Numbered from the stretch's first letter, positions 1 through 12,247 are shown. The stretch is 64,000 nucleotides of DNA from Akebia trifoliata (GCA_017979445.1 CM030711.1:39672757-39736756); one strand, 5' to 3'. Notes: a model not told the origin generated them from the sequence alone. Numbers and translations: made by a program.

Positions 1-1715
1 ATGTCAAATCCCCATAATTCCTCTCATTGAGATGAGGAATTGAAGAAAAACATGTGCAAGACTTGTTTACAAAGGCCTATTTTTCCAAGACTTTGTTTTT
101 GGAAAAATTCATTTGTCCAAAAGCATTTGTTACTTAGCATTTACTTTTTCTACCACTACCAAGATCTTGTCATGTGGCATTACTCAAATAGACTTCGCCA
201 AATGGTGATGCCCCTGTTTTTTGTCTTCAACAAAATTGAAAATTAAAAGATAATTCATGAAAATCCCATGTCATTTTTAATTTTTTTAAGATTAGACCAT
301 TTTACCTCTAAATCTACTTTTATTCCCCTCAATCCTTCTTTTATCCCCTCAATTTATTTATTTTCTCGCACTCAGTCGATCAAGGTTAAACCTCATATAA
401 GACTTGTGAGGAGGTTCAATTGATATTTTTTCTTAGGGGGGTGGGGTTGTTAAGAGTTGAAGCCTAACTCAAGAATCCAATGGCAAAATATCAAGTTTTG
501 GATGTACATGCAATCCTGTCATGAGATATATGGTTTTGGACTTCTTTCCCACGTCACCATCTTCATTAAAAGAAGACAAAAGACAAAAAATAAAAAAAAT
601 AAAATAAAATAGAGATTTTCTTCACCTGAGACCATCCCCGTATAATTTTTAGGCAACATCTCACTTTGTTTTAGGAACCTTTCCATGCCTGCATACCATC
701 CAAATCACCAAGTTTCTATAGTCAACATTTCACTCATTCTCACATTTTCATGAATTCACATGACAATTGTGATAAGGGTCTCGCTGTCAATGAGATAACT
801 CTATTCGTACTTTAGCCAACATTAAACATCCCATACATCCACACCATTCCCATGGTAAGACATGACCAAGGGTACCTCCCTCAATGAGATTATCATCGTG
901 ACCCCATGTCAAAAATCATCAATCCCCTGTAGAATCATACATTTGCACATATAAGTGTAGGGCACAAATGAGATTCGCACCTAAGGCGGATTTACAGTGA
1001 AATCACTTGTCCCCACAAGATTTTTTAAAATCTATAAATTAGTGAGTTATTGTGATAAATTTTAGTGAAGAATAAAAAAATCAGTCTATATTGCCCTTAC
1101 AAATTTTTTTTTTTTTCCATTTTCACTCTTAATTGTCCTCACAAATTTTTTTTTAGTGAGCAAAAGTCGGACTCCGCCCCTCTTCTCACCAATGGGATAC
1201 TCCTAAAGCCTAAGTCGACGTCAATGCGTCCTTACCTCACATATATACATGCATACATTCCCAAAGCAAAGTCATGGTTGGGATGTTTCTATCAATGAGT
1301 GACCCTTACGTGGCTTAACATATATATATTTTTTTTGATAGACACATGCACCTCCATTCATCATGTCCCAGTCACCCATTATCATGCATTTGGATTTGTT
1401 CATCCCCTCTACTTGTAAAACAAATTAAGGAAAAAAGTCAAATTAAAATAATAATTAATTAGTTCATTGTCATTTCTAATCATTTTTTAATTTTGATGGA
1501 GACTACCACCTCTTCGATGACTAGAAATTGGTGTATGATTTAATGGGTCTTCTTCTATGGTGGATTTGTAGTATGGTAGTCAGTCATCAGTGTGTTTCCT
1601 GCTACTTAAAATCATTGCTTGATGGATTATGAAAAGTTTCCTACAGTTGCTCTTTGGTAATAATTGCACGAAATACTATAAGACAACTCAGCCCACTTGT
1701 GGACAAAATAAGGGC
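1..1715. other. Gene-free AT-rich stretch
   Basis: No credible gene seen. The short open frames here have no recognisable domain and are cut by A/T runs. The segment around 1616-1705 recurs, diverged, at 5010-5105 on the same strand. Confidence 0.5.
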
Positions 1716-1717
1716 CG

Positions 1718-2038
1718 CTGCCTCGGAACGGATCCTCTGCGGTACCTTTTTTCCCTGTAGTTTCTATCGTGATTTTTCTGCATATTTCATTGAGTAATTT
1801 TGAAAATCAAGACGATTCAAATCCTCTAATTTTTTAAATATAGGTCAGATTTATAATATAAAAAAATTTCACAAAAGAACTTTTAAAAATCATGATCAAA
1901 GGTTAAGAATATAAATGGTCAATGAACTCTTACGTTTATATTGTTTGAATTTAATGTTTTGATTATGTAAAAATATTTCAATAATCTAAAATTACTGTTG
2001 AAAATTGGAGAAAAATACTGCAGAGGATCCGCTCCCTA
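1718..2038. repeat. Small TIR element (MITE-like) with GGATCCTCTGC termini
   Basis: The left end carries CGGATCCTCTGCGGTA followed by a T-rich tract ending CC. The right end, reverse-complemented, carries GCGGATCCTCTGCAGTA followed by a T-rich tract ending CC. That gives terminal inverted repeats of roughly 25-30 bp around an AT-rich core with no coding potential. I found no clear target-site duplication, so the superfamily is open. Confidence 0.55.
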
Positions 2039-2192
2039 ATGCCTTTCTTGTGATTCCACAAAAATCGATATCGAGAAATTACAAGAGAGACCCACATCTT
2101 GCTTCTTTCTATTTTTCTATCTCATTAGAAATTGAAGAACTACTTGATTCATCTAACCGCCATAGGTTTTCTGTTATTATTATTATTATTAC

Positions 2193-3040
2193 TATTATTA
2201 AGAGATATTTATTGGATAGACCCATATATTGCATTCTATTAAAAAAACTTCCTTACTTTATCAAGTTTGTTATTCAACAAATCTTTTTTTCTTGAAAAAT
2301 AGAATAGTCTGACTTATGTAGTAAGATTCAAAATCTTACCAAGGGCCTTTGGGCCCACATGGATTATCAACTTGGCAATCGACACCACAACCCTTTAAAT
2401 TTGATGGAAAGACTTAGATTAAAAAAAAATCAATTGAAAAAAAAAACCTTTTGAACTTGATTCATAGTGTTGAAAATAGATGGCTATCAAACTTTTAAAT
2501 TTAAAATTAAAATTTGATTTTTTTTTTTTTAATTCTTAGAATTTTGTTTTCTACAACCCTGTGGCATTAGATCACATTTTTAGATGCCAACACTTGACGA
2601 AGGAAACTTTACTTATTTAGTAAGGAAAGTGTTTTTTTTTTTTTTTCCATAACAAACCTTAAAGGCAATCCACATAAATTTTTTAAAAATAATGTTGGAA
2701 TCTCATATCGCACTTCTTGACATGAAAGTGTATGAAATGTTTTTCATTGAGATATGAGTGAAAAAGCATCTATGGTTCCCATCCACTTTCACATCAAGAA
2801 GTGAGATATGAGATTTGAGCTTGAGGTCACTCTAGCACAACTCAAAATTTAAATACCTATAATTCTCATGGTATAATGAGTAAGTGATTAAAAGAATTAA
2901 GAGTATTACAAATATTTAATAATTTAAAGTGACGTGGATCTAACTTAAGGTTTGTTGAGTAACGAAGTTGATAAAGTAGGAGAGTTTTTGTAAAAAAAAA
3001 TGCAACAGATAGGTTTGTCTGGTAAATCTCTCTATTATTA
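2193..3040. repeat. Inverted-repeat element with ~95-bp arms
   Basis: The left arm (about 2193-2290) includes TACTTTATCAAG, TTGTTATTCAACAAA and an upstream TTGCATT. The right arm (about 2940-3040) is its diverged reverse complement. The spacer is AT-rich, has no gene and contains a separate hairpin at 2698-2818. Edges are approximate and no target duplication was established. Confidence 0.5.
2698..2818. repeat. Hairpin repeat, second partial copy at 28800
   Basis: AATCTCATATCGCACTTCTTG is followed about 75 bp later by its near reverse complement CAAGAAGTGAGATATGAGATT. A diverged half copy lies near 28803-28863, including AAGAAGTGCAATATGAGATT and the shared flank GAGGTCACT, so this is a dispersed repeat. 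Confidence 0.55.
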
Positions 3041-3046
3041 ATTTTT

Positions 3047-3479
3047 GGGTAAATTAAACTTTGAACCCTTGTAATTTGGCTTAATTCCATTTTGACTCCC
3101 TAATATTTTGATAATTGCACTTACCTCTCTTATAGTTATCTAAGGGATTCACTTCACCCTTTCATCAAATTGTCGTCAACCTAACTTATAGGTTCATTTT
3201 ATAAAGATCATTTTGCCCTTGTTTAAATATTATTCTTTGTTAATAAAAACATGCCTATGAAAAAATGGGTTCAATGAATGTTCTGACGGGGTATTTTAAT
3301 TTTTGTTTTAAAAATTATTTTTTTAAGAAAAAAAATAAAAAAATAAGAGGTTAAAATAGTAAAATAACATCTGAATTTTAACCACATTTGCGAAAGGGGA
3401 GGTAAGTGCAATTATCAAAATATTATGAGGTCAAAATAAAATTATATCAAATTTTAGAGGGTTCAAAGTGTAATTATCC
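3047..3479. mobile_element. Mutator-type MITE with perfect 9-bp TSD
   Basis: Termini are GGGTAAATTAAACTTTGAACCC on the left and, read inward from the right, GGATAATTACACTTTGAACCC. The two arms stay alignable for about 80 bp. The element is flanked exactly by TTAATTTTT at 3038-3046 and 3480-3488. A 9-bp duplication with long TIRs and no coding content is what Mutator-like MITEs show. Confidence 0.85.
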
Positions 3480-3488
3480 TTAATTTTT

Positions 3489-4145
3489 TACGGGTTTTTG
3501 TCAACATGTGCCATATTAAGATGCGTTAAATACACCTTGAAAATGAGCATGATAGAATATTTTTTAGGGCAATTTTAGATGGTAAAAATATTTTTTGAGA
3601 TGTATTAATGCATCTTATGTGTTCCCTTAGCACATGTTAACAACACCCATAGTATATATATTTATTTGTCGTTTTTAAGCTTTTTTTTCTCTATGGAGAT
3701 GATGGAAATGATTTCTCTAAAAGAAAATATTAAAAGTTCTTCTCATGAAGACAATTAATTCTCATTGGGTCAATGAGTGCTCATAATGTGGAATAGTCTT
3801 TTGGATTTATTCATTAACATTTGAATAAAATATTCTAATTATATTTAAATAATATATATAACTCAAGCTAGCAAGTTAAAGATACAACTATAACATTATA
3901 ACATTTTAAGAGTTAAATAGAGAAAAAATAGATTTACTTCTCTTTCACATGGAAGAGGAGGAGGACGACGAAGAGGCATAAATAAAATTTTCAAAATAAA
4001 AATAAAAATACTATATCTTCATTTTTTGGTTTTTCGAATACAATGGAAAATTAAGCAAATCAATATTATTGGTTTCACAAATTGGTTAGTACAACTTCGC
4101 TTAGTAAAAGTTTGCAATTCGAATTAATAGGAATAAATATAGTAA
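3489..4145. other. AT-rich intergenic stretch
   Basis: No gene, hairpin or terminal repeat recognised. There is a short GAGGAGGACGACGAAGAGG purine run near 3955-3975. Confidence 0.4.
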
Positions 4146-4149
4146 CACA

Positions 4150-4740
4150 TATTTAGATAATGTTCACTTAAACCAAGTGTCAAAGATCAATTATCGAAAT
4201 GGTACATGGCACTTCTTAGTTACTGTCACTAATATTTGGAATGTCACACTTAAAATATGCCTGAGTAAGGATTTTTAACCAAAGAAATTTTAATCGAGGA
4301 GTCGAAGCCCTATTTCTCTTTTTACTGAGAAAAATGCACAAATTCTTCACTCCATAATTATCGATCAAGTTGTGCATATATAGTTCATTAAAAAAAGGCA
4401 TATACTTTATAGGGAATTTATGGGGCCCAAATAATGTAGCATATGGCATCATAAACGGTTGAATCGTCCCTATATATGCCAAATAATGAAAGACCTCTCA
4501 CAACCTTTTTACTAATGGCCTTAGCTTCATCATACGTAATGTTGGTGTGGTACTTCAATAATTGGTTTTCAATAAAATTCAATTTCCATTGGAAAAATGT
4601 AACTTGTAACCCAAACACGTAGACACATACAAAAAAAATATAATTTTTGGGATAAATACACGAGGGTGGCCTGAGAAAGGATTTGAACTCAAGACCTCCA
4701 CTTCCTGAGGTGTCGTCTTGACATCTCATCAACCTTTACT
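4150..4740 (-). pseudogene. Decayed gene fragment, related to 12545-13620
   Basis: Minus-strand frames carry peptides such as KYHTNITYDEAKAIS and FFNELYMHNLIDNYGVKN, with frame changes between them. A related copy at 12545-13620 shares the peptide pattern KYH/MYH-N/D-IT-DKA and nucleotide blocks such as TTTAGATAATGTTCACTT, AACTAAAGAAATTTT and GGGGCC-AAAT-ATG. Neither copy is intact. I do not recognise the family. The two copies flank the nested complex at 5301-12247, which fits an old tandem duplication later split by insertion. Confidence 0.45.
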
Positions 4741-5300
4741 TAAGCTAACCACTCTTACCCAAAGTTACGGAGTTCAGAGAAATGTTTTGCTCACAAACTT
4801 TTTTTTTTTTTTTGATCATAGCGCTGTAGGCTCTCTTCCACGATGTGACACATGCAGCCTAATAAGGGTAATTTCATAAATTTGAAGATGCACTCAATAC
4901 ACATGTTCTAATGTGATTGGTCAAAGCCAGATCTAATCCACCTTCTTCCATTATAATTGTAAAGATATATATATATTCTGTCTTTCAGTCAAACGCAGAG
5001 AAACAGAGTTTGATGGCTCATGAAACGTTTCCCACAGCTACTCTTTCGAAATAATTACACGTGGCACTATAAGACAACTCAGACTAGAGTACATAAGAAG
5101 CGCCACAGCTATCTTTTGTTCTCACAAATCAAAATACATATGATACTCTTTTTCATTAGAACCGAATATGATACATGACAGCACCTAACCTTCACGTGTC
5201 CTTACTATGTTATTATTTTTATATTTTTATATTTGTTTGTCGTTTTCAAGGGTTTTCTACGTTTTATTTTATAAAGAAGCCAATTAAAAGTTTTCTTTTC
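4741..5300. other. Intergenic, with a second copy of the 1616-1705 segment
   Basis: No gene. Positions 5010-5105 (TATAAGACAACTCAG, TTCCCACAGCTACTCTTT) match 1616-1705 on the same strand at clearly more than chance identity. The rest is AT-rich. Confidence 0.4.
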
Positions 5301-6736
5301 AAAAAAATTATTTAAAAGATCCTCGCCAAAGGGCTTCTTTCTAAATGATCCTCAAGTTTTTAACAATTGCTTAACAGGTCATTTAATACACTTTTTCTTT
5401 ATAAATAGGTCCTGAACCTCATCTCCCACATTTCTCATGATTGAATATTCTATATGTTCAAACTTATCGTTTTCATCCAAAAATTAAATTTTTGACATCT
5501 TAATTGAATTTTGGAAATTCCATTCTATTAGAAAGGATTTAAGAAAGAAGAAGAAGTTATTTTCACAGGTTTTTTCAAATATTTTGAAGATGTATGTAAA
5601 AAATTAGGAAATTTTTACATTTTTTTTCTTAATTTTTGGATGAAAATCAATCAAGAGTGATTCTTTTGGGTTGAAATCATCCAAACAAGTCGTTATCTTA
5701 AGTTTTTGGTTGATCTTTCTGTAGACACCCCAATTTGAACGGACCCCCACTCGAAAGAACCCAAAAATATTGATTTTTCAACAGGCCTCAAAGGTCCAAA
5801 TAATTAAAAAAGTGACATTTTGATCAAATTAAGGTCCCTAAGCCCTTTAAGGGTCTAATGGACTCACCAAAAGGACTTGACTTACCCTACACCTTCTCAA
5901 CCTTCATCGCTCTGCCCCCCGAAATAAAAAATGCTAAATTTTTAATAAAATTCACCAACAGCCTCTATGGCCCAATTTGACAAAACATGATATTTTGATT
6001 GATTCGATGATTTTTAAAGTCCTTAAAAAGATAAATAAATGTAAAATGAGACTTGGGATACCCACCACCTTCCATTACCCTCACCGCTCCACCTCCGAAT
6101 CTGAAAAAACCCTAAGCCCGTTTAAAGCCCACGAACCCTCAATTCACTAGAAATGCATAACCTAAATTCAATCTCATATCATTTAAATCTTAAAGCATAC
6201 CTTACCCTAAAAAATTCACTCTAAAATGACCCTAACCAATTCCAAATAACCTAAAGCCCTTCCCAAAACCCAAGCCCAGTACTCCAAAGCCTAAATCCAT
6301 ATCAAATGCATATCTAACCTACAAACCACTATCCATATCAACCAACCACCATCTTGATCACCAATTCATTACTCCAACTCACCTCTCTCATCTAACTACT
6401 TACCTCAATCACTTTTCTTTAACAATTCATCTATCTACATCATCTCTCTCTCTAAAAATCATCTCAACCCATACCCTTCCCTAACCTACCCACTTCACCC
6501 TTCTCTAACCAGCCAACCACCCACATCACAACCCATATCCCTTACGCCTTTATCTAAATACTCCACAAACTCACATCACAACCCACACCTCCTTTCATCA
6601 TTAATTACAAAATCATTCTCACAAACCTAACCCATACTCTTCATCTTCAATCAAATACCTACTCTCACCAATCAATTCATCTAATCACCTCATCTCCCCA
6701 TTTTTTTTAACATATGTCATCATCCCCTTAACCTTC

Positions 6737-9700
6737 TATAGATGCATGATCTGAGATTTTCAAGTTCACTTCTACTAAAATTTGGAGTCACCACCATTCA
6801 TATTTGAAAAAGGGTGTGAATGGTCACCCGAGTACATTTTCGAAAAAATGTGTCATTTTTAGCACATAGTGACTCTCGATGGATAAGATACCGATCAACT
6901 TCGAGATCGGGGTAAGTAGTTCGGTTGGAGAAAAGGGAAGGTGTCAGGCAACTTTTTCTCCCCACCAAATGGTGGTAATCTCAACTCAATTTGGTCATTT
7001 TTGAATGTAAAAAAAAAATTAAATTAAAGTGCCACATGTCGATAAGTTGTACCCAAGTAGGGATTTACTATCGGCTTTATCCTATAAGAATCATCTCATT
7101 GAAGGAGATGATCCTTACATGGACCTAGCCTTGGAAGTAACTGAAAGCGCCCTTGATCCGCGGGGTGCGCGGATCCGCTTTTGACCTTTGAGGTTTGGGA
7201 GTCGCCACCTAGTTGTTAAGGTCTAGGAACCAACTGACTCTAAAAAAAAGCAAACTAATCTACGAAAGAGAAAAAGAGTCCGGGGATCACGTTACAGGGT
7301 TGGAAGGTTTTAGGCACTAACCCCGCCCGGCCAAAGTTGGTCTCTACTAACTTCCCAAATAAATCACATTGCTAAAAACCTAGATAAAAATAAAAATAAA
7401 AATTTTATACCTTTCCGATAGCAAGGATTTTGCTCCCTCAGATCTGACAAAAATAGCTCCTTGTACCGTACTCCCTTGCTTTGTTCTGTCTCCGGATTTG
7501 ACTTCGAATCTCCGAGATCAAGGTATCTCCTTGTTTTTGGATCTGAACTCTTCAAGTTTGTTGCGGATTTGGGGGTGTTTTTGGAGGGCTTTTAGGTGTT
7601 TTCTAGGCTAAAATTGAAGGAGGGATGTTAGGTAAGGAGTTGGGACTCCAAAACTAGGGTTTATGGGATGCTATGGGGGCTTCTAGACCTACTTCTCTTA
7701 GGGTTTATGATTTGATTCGAAAATAGGGTGTGAGCACCTCTATTTATAGATTTTTTTAGGGGTTGATTTTGATAGAGTTAGTATTTAATTAGAGTTCTTT
7801 TAATTAGAGTTGTATTTTAGTTAGACTTGTTTTAGGTAGATTTTGTTTTAATTAGAATTGTTTTAGGTAGAATTGTTTTTAAGTTAGAACTCTATTAGAT
7901 TGAGTTATTATTTAATTAGAACTCTATTATGACTTTTGGTCTTATTTGATTGACTTTTAATGTTTTGACTTTAGTCTTAATTGATTGACTTTTAATATCT
8001 TAACTTTAGTCTTGCTTAATTAACTTTAATTTTGACTTTAGTCTCACTTGATTGACTTTAATACCTTGATTTCAGTCTTGCTTGATTTACTTTTAATTTT
8101 TGGAGAACCCCCCTCTAAAATATCTTTAATTCTTTGGACCCCTAAATGGAGGGGTCCTTAAAGAAATATCTCACGAACCCTCAACAATTTTACTTGAAAA
8201 TCCGATTGATTGATTTCTTCGGTTCAAAATTTTAAATTAATTTCATTAATGTTTCACTTTAATTATTTAATGTTTTATTTATTAATTTCAAATTTTTTTA
8301 ATTATGAAAATTGTGAAATTACCGTTTTGCCCCCGGAGAGGACTTTTCACGTTTTAAGTCGATTTTTAATGTTCTAGGATGTTTTAGAATCGATTTTTCG
8401 TAAGAAATTCAATGGAAATATTAGTTTGTGTTATTTATGAAATTTTTTGTGTGAAATGGACGTGAACTTTATGAGGGGCATTTTCGTAATTTTTGTCGAA
8501 TTCTGTTAAAATTGGTGAAATGATTTATTTGATTTTGATTTGTTATTTTATGTGTTTGAGAGAATTTTCCTAAGCGTAACGTAGGCTCTAGAGTTTTTTT
8601 GAGGTTAGGGGTATTTTGGTAATTTGGTCAATTTTTAGTGATTTTTATCGTGAAGCTTCTTTTTGGTCTGCAAGATGATGATTTCTATGTTTCTGGAGTC
8701 GTATTTTCCTAGCGTAGTGTGGTTTCTAAGGTTTTGTCAATTCGAGATACCTCATCTGGATTTCTGAAACACATCTGGTAACAAAATAAAGTAATGGAAT
8801 ACACATCCATCATTGGGAATCATTGCGATCGGGTTGACGAGTTGATTAATCAGGCGAGTGCAAAAATGGGGTGTCTACAGTAACACTTTTTGAAAAGTGT
8901 TGGTTTCTATTACGGGTCTATTCTCATGAGTCGAGAAGAATCCGAATGTCGGTTGCCACAAAACGGTATGATGGGTTTAAATCATATTTTTATTTTTGAA
9001 GGTGGTTACAACCCTTATACTTTCGATCGAACCGAAGTCCGATCTATTGGAGATAAGGAATCGAGAGCATAACAACTTAGAGACTTTCTAAAAGAAAAAA
9101 GTGAAGAGAGGAAGGGATAGTAAAAGAATGATTAGAGAGGGGTACAATGCTTCTTTTGACCCACCTTGAGATCTTAACTTGATATTCTTTTCCTTCATCC
9201 TTCTTCTTCTTATTTTAATCCTTATTGAGTTATGATAATGTATTCTTTAGAGTAATGTGAGAATAAAATAGAAGAGGGTTGAGAGTAGAGAGGTGAGTGG
9301 AGATGTGAGTTGTGAGTTGAGATTAAAGGGTTGAGTATGATAGTGAAAGATAATGATTTTTCTTATGGGGTTACCTTTTTAGGAGATGAGGGGGGTATTT
9401 ATAGGAGTTTAGAGAATACTTTAGGGATATAATGGGGTGAAATATTGGGAAAGTAAAGAATAATATGAGTTTTGAAGGTGGGGATATGAAATTTAGAGTT
9501 AGGATGATGGTAGTTGTCTAATGAAGGTAAATGAGTGATTTTTGACTCAAATGGTTTGGATCCTACCCAATTCATTTGGGTGGAGTGTTTGGTGAGGTGA
9601 GATGATGGGTGTTTAAGATGATGATTGTGATTGAGTGGTGTTTGATTTAAGAGAATGGAGAGTGTAAGAGGGTGAGGGAGATGGTGACATGTGACAAGAT

Positions 9701-10662
9701 GTGTGGAGATTAAGGGTTTAGATTAATTAATGAGAGAGAATGAGTATTTGATTTGAGAGGAGGGGTATAGGTTTAGGTTGTAGAGATGGGTTTGTAGGTA
9801 ATGATAATGATAGATTAGAGAAAAGTGATGGTTGGTTAGTAGGGAGTAATGATAGTAGGTTAGGGGAAGGTGTGGGTTAATGTGATTTTTTTAGAGAAAA
9901 AATAATGGGGTAGTTAATTTTTTTAGAGAAAGGTAATGGGAGTTGGTGGTTTGATGAGGGAGGTGAGATGGGGTGATGACATGTGTCATTTTTGATGAAA
10001 AATTGATGATTGGTTTGATGTGGGTGGTGGTTTGTGGGTTAGGGTTATGGGTTGGATATGCATTGGATATGGGTTTGGGCTTAGTAATGTTGAGATTGGA
10101 TTTTAGGAGAGTTTTAAGGTTTTAGGAATTGGTTAGGGTTATTTTGGATTGGATTTTTAATGGTGGGTAGGTTTTAGGGTTTAGGTAAAATGGGGTTGAA
10201 CTTAGGTTAGAGGAGGGGAGGTGAGAGATTGATTTAGGAAAGTTGAAGGTTTATGGGCCTCAGGTGAGCTTAGGGTATTTTTTATTCGGGAGCGGAGCGG
10301 TGAAGGTTATGGGAGGTGGTGGGTATCTCAAGTCTCGTTTTTTTAATTTTATTCATTTTTTTGATATTTTTTGAAATCATTTAATTGATTAAAATGCCAC
10401 GTATTGGCAAATCAGACTTTTTAGGCCCATTAGTGAATTTTATTGAAAATCGGGTGTTTTTGATTTCAAGAGTGGAACGGTGAAGGTGGGGGTAGGTCAA
10501 GTCCTTTTTTATGGGTCCACTAATCCCTTATGGGCCTTTGGTTCGATTAAAGCGTTGCATTTCGATGAATTGGGCATTTTAGGCCTGTTGACTAATTTTA
10601 TTGAAAATCTGGTATTTTTGGGCCCTTTTGAGTGGGGGCTCGCTCAAATTGGGGTGTCTACA
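6737..10662 (-). mobile_element. Solo LTR Y, inverted inside X and split by Z
   Basis: Read on the minus strand it starts TGTAGACACCCC at 10662 and ends GCATCTATA at 6737, the same LTR family as X. The flanking 5-mers CCTTC (6732-6736) and TCTTC (10663-10667) differ at one base and are taken as the target duplication. Removing Z leaves about 2.2 kb, the same size as X. X and Y therefore form large inverted repeats, for example 6737-7130 against 11490-11870 and 9000-10662 against the first half of X. The plus strand of Y is strongly G/T/A-skewed with almost no C between about 9240 and 10260. Confidence 0.8.
7142..8879 (-). mobile_element. Solo LTR Z nested in Y, TSD GTAAC
   Basis: The plus strand begins TGAAAGCGCCC and ends GGTGTCTACA, so the LTR reads TGTAGACACC...GGGCGCTTTCA on the minus strand. 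GTAAC flanks both sides exactly (7137-7141, 8880-8884). It belongs to a second LTR subfamily with the start TGTAGACACC(C/T)CATTTT. Relatives here are 28201-28795, an element ending at 54999, one starting at 58949, and those at 62139 and 63181. GAGTCGCCACC lies close to the 3' end, as in the relatives. Length is 1738 bp, with no coding sequence. Confidence 0.88.
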
Positions 10663-12247
10663 TCTTCCTAAAAATCCAAACACCTGACTCCTTACACAAC
10701 CCATTCTCCTAATCCAAACACCTCACCTCTTCAACCAACTTAACACTCAATCAAACACTTAACTCCTTACACCCTCATTCTCTCCATCACACATCACCCA
10801 TCTCACCTCATCAAACACTCTATCCAAACGGATAGGTAAGATCCAGACCATTTGGATCAAAACATTACCTATTTTCACTCATTACACAACTACTCTCCTC
10901 CCAATTCTAAATTTCATACCCCTCACCTTCAAAACCTATGTCATTTCTACTTTCCCAACATTTCACCATATCATTCCTAAAGTATCCTCTAAACACCTAT
11001 AAATACCCCTTCTCCCTTTTAAAATGGGTATTAAGTCTCATACTAAAAATCTTTCCCCTCAACTCTCTTCTATTTCATTCTCACTCTATCACATTAATCT
11101 AAAAGAAAAATATTCTCATATTCCATCAAGAGCTCAAAGAAGAAGATATAGAAGAAGAAGAAGGAAGAAAAGGTCTCAAGGTGAGTCAAAGGAATTCATA
11201 CCCCCCTTTTCTTTTTACTCTCTCCATATCCCTCTTCTACTATCCCCTCATCTCTTTAATTTCTTTTTAGAAAGACATAGGATGTGATGCTCTCCCTCTC
11301 CTATCTCTAGTAGATCGGACTTCGATTCGATTGAAAATATAGGGGTTGTAACTATTTTCAAACAAAATCGATTTTTAAACCTCTTAAATTGTTTTGAGGC
11401 ACCCGATATTCAGGTCCCTCTCAACTCATGAAAATGGACCCACAACTATAGCCAATACTTAAAAAAAAAACACATATAATTAAGGCTAAGGATTTATAAG
11501 GATCGTCCCTTTTAATGAAATGATCCTATAATCGAGCAAAAAGTAAATCCTTACTTAAGATACAAATTATTGACACGTGACACTTTTATTTTATCTTGTA
11601 TTTTCATCCAAAAATGACTGAGTTGAGTTGAAGTTACCTTGATGGGGAGAAAATGGTGCCTAACACTTTTCATTTTCTCCAATTGAGTCGCTTACCCTGA
11701 TCTCAAGGTTAGATCGGTATCTTATCCATCAAGAGTCACTAAACGTCAAAAATGACATTTTTTCTAACATGCGCATCGAGTGACCATTCACACCCTTTTA
11801 CAAATATAAATGATGGCAACTCCAATCCTTCGTAGAGTACTATTGGAAATTCAAGAATCGCGCATCTACACTTTCCATGAATTTTAGTAAAAAAAAAAAA
11901 AAAACTCAAAAATTGAAAATAGGTGGATTTGACTAGTGTCAAGTTCGCCACTTTTTATTTAATAAGTGGTAAACTCGACAGTAATTAAAAAACATCGTGT
12001 ACTACAGTAAATAAAAAAAAAGTGTTGAACTCGACAATAAATAATGGTGAGTTTGATACTAAATTTTTTGAACTCGATACTAAATAAAAATGTGTTGAGT
12101 TCGATAGTAAAATTTTTGAACTCGACAGTATGAGGGACTATTTAGAAAGAAAAAAATGTCACTAAATGTCCTGTTAAGCAACCGTTCGAAACTTAGAAAC
12201 TATTTAGAGAGAAATCCTTCTACAAGGATCCTTTAAATAATTTTCCC

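Larger units (their letters stand above)
5720..11870 (+). mobile_element. Solo LTR X, split by Y, TSD CTTTC
   Basis: It begins TGTAGACACCCC, ends GCGCATCTACA and is flanked by identical CTTTC at 5715-5719 and 11871-11875. After removal of nested Y, about 2.2 kb remain: a C/A-rich first half (5720-6731) and 10668-11870. There is no internal coding region and no second LTR, so it is a solo LTR. About 60 bp from the 3' end is a GATGGCAACTCCAA block, degenerate to the GGTGGCGACTCC found near the 3' end of the other LTRs here. The size and that block suggest a Ty3/gypsy Tat/Ogre-like origin, but this is a resemblance only. Confidence 0.85.
5301..12247. mobile_element. Long-TIR element P, copy 1 (interrupted)
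   Basis: The left terminus (AAAAAATTATTTAAAAGATCC, then AAAGGGCTTCTTTCTAAAT) and the reverse complement of the right terminus (GGGAAAATTATTTAAAGGATCC, then AGAAGGATTTCTCTCTAAAT) form TIRs of about 55-60 bp. A second copy at 30171-30952 has the same termini and the same interior, including a series of short units built around GAGTTCGACAATAAAT or GAACTCGACA. Copy 1 is broken at 5719/11871 by solo LTR X. The flanks AAGTTTTCTTTTC and AAGTTTTTTTTC resemble a target duplication but are low complexity. No coding capacity is visible. Confidence 0.7.

Noticed and set aside
6060..6700. Interstitial telomere repeat (CCCTAA-like text)
   Set aside because: CCTAA and CCCTAA occur irregularly within a C/A-rich LTR, without a regular 7-bp period.
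11024..11287. 87-codon Arg-rich frame (RRRYRRRRRKKR)
   Set aside because: Purine-rich GAAGAAGA tract inside solo LTR X; no initiation context or conserved domain.
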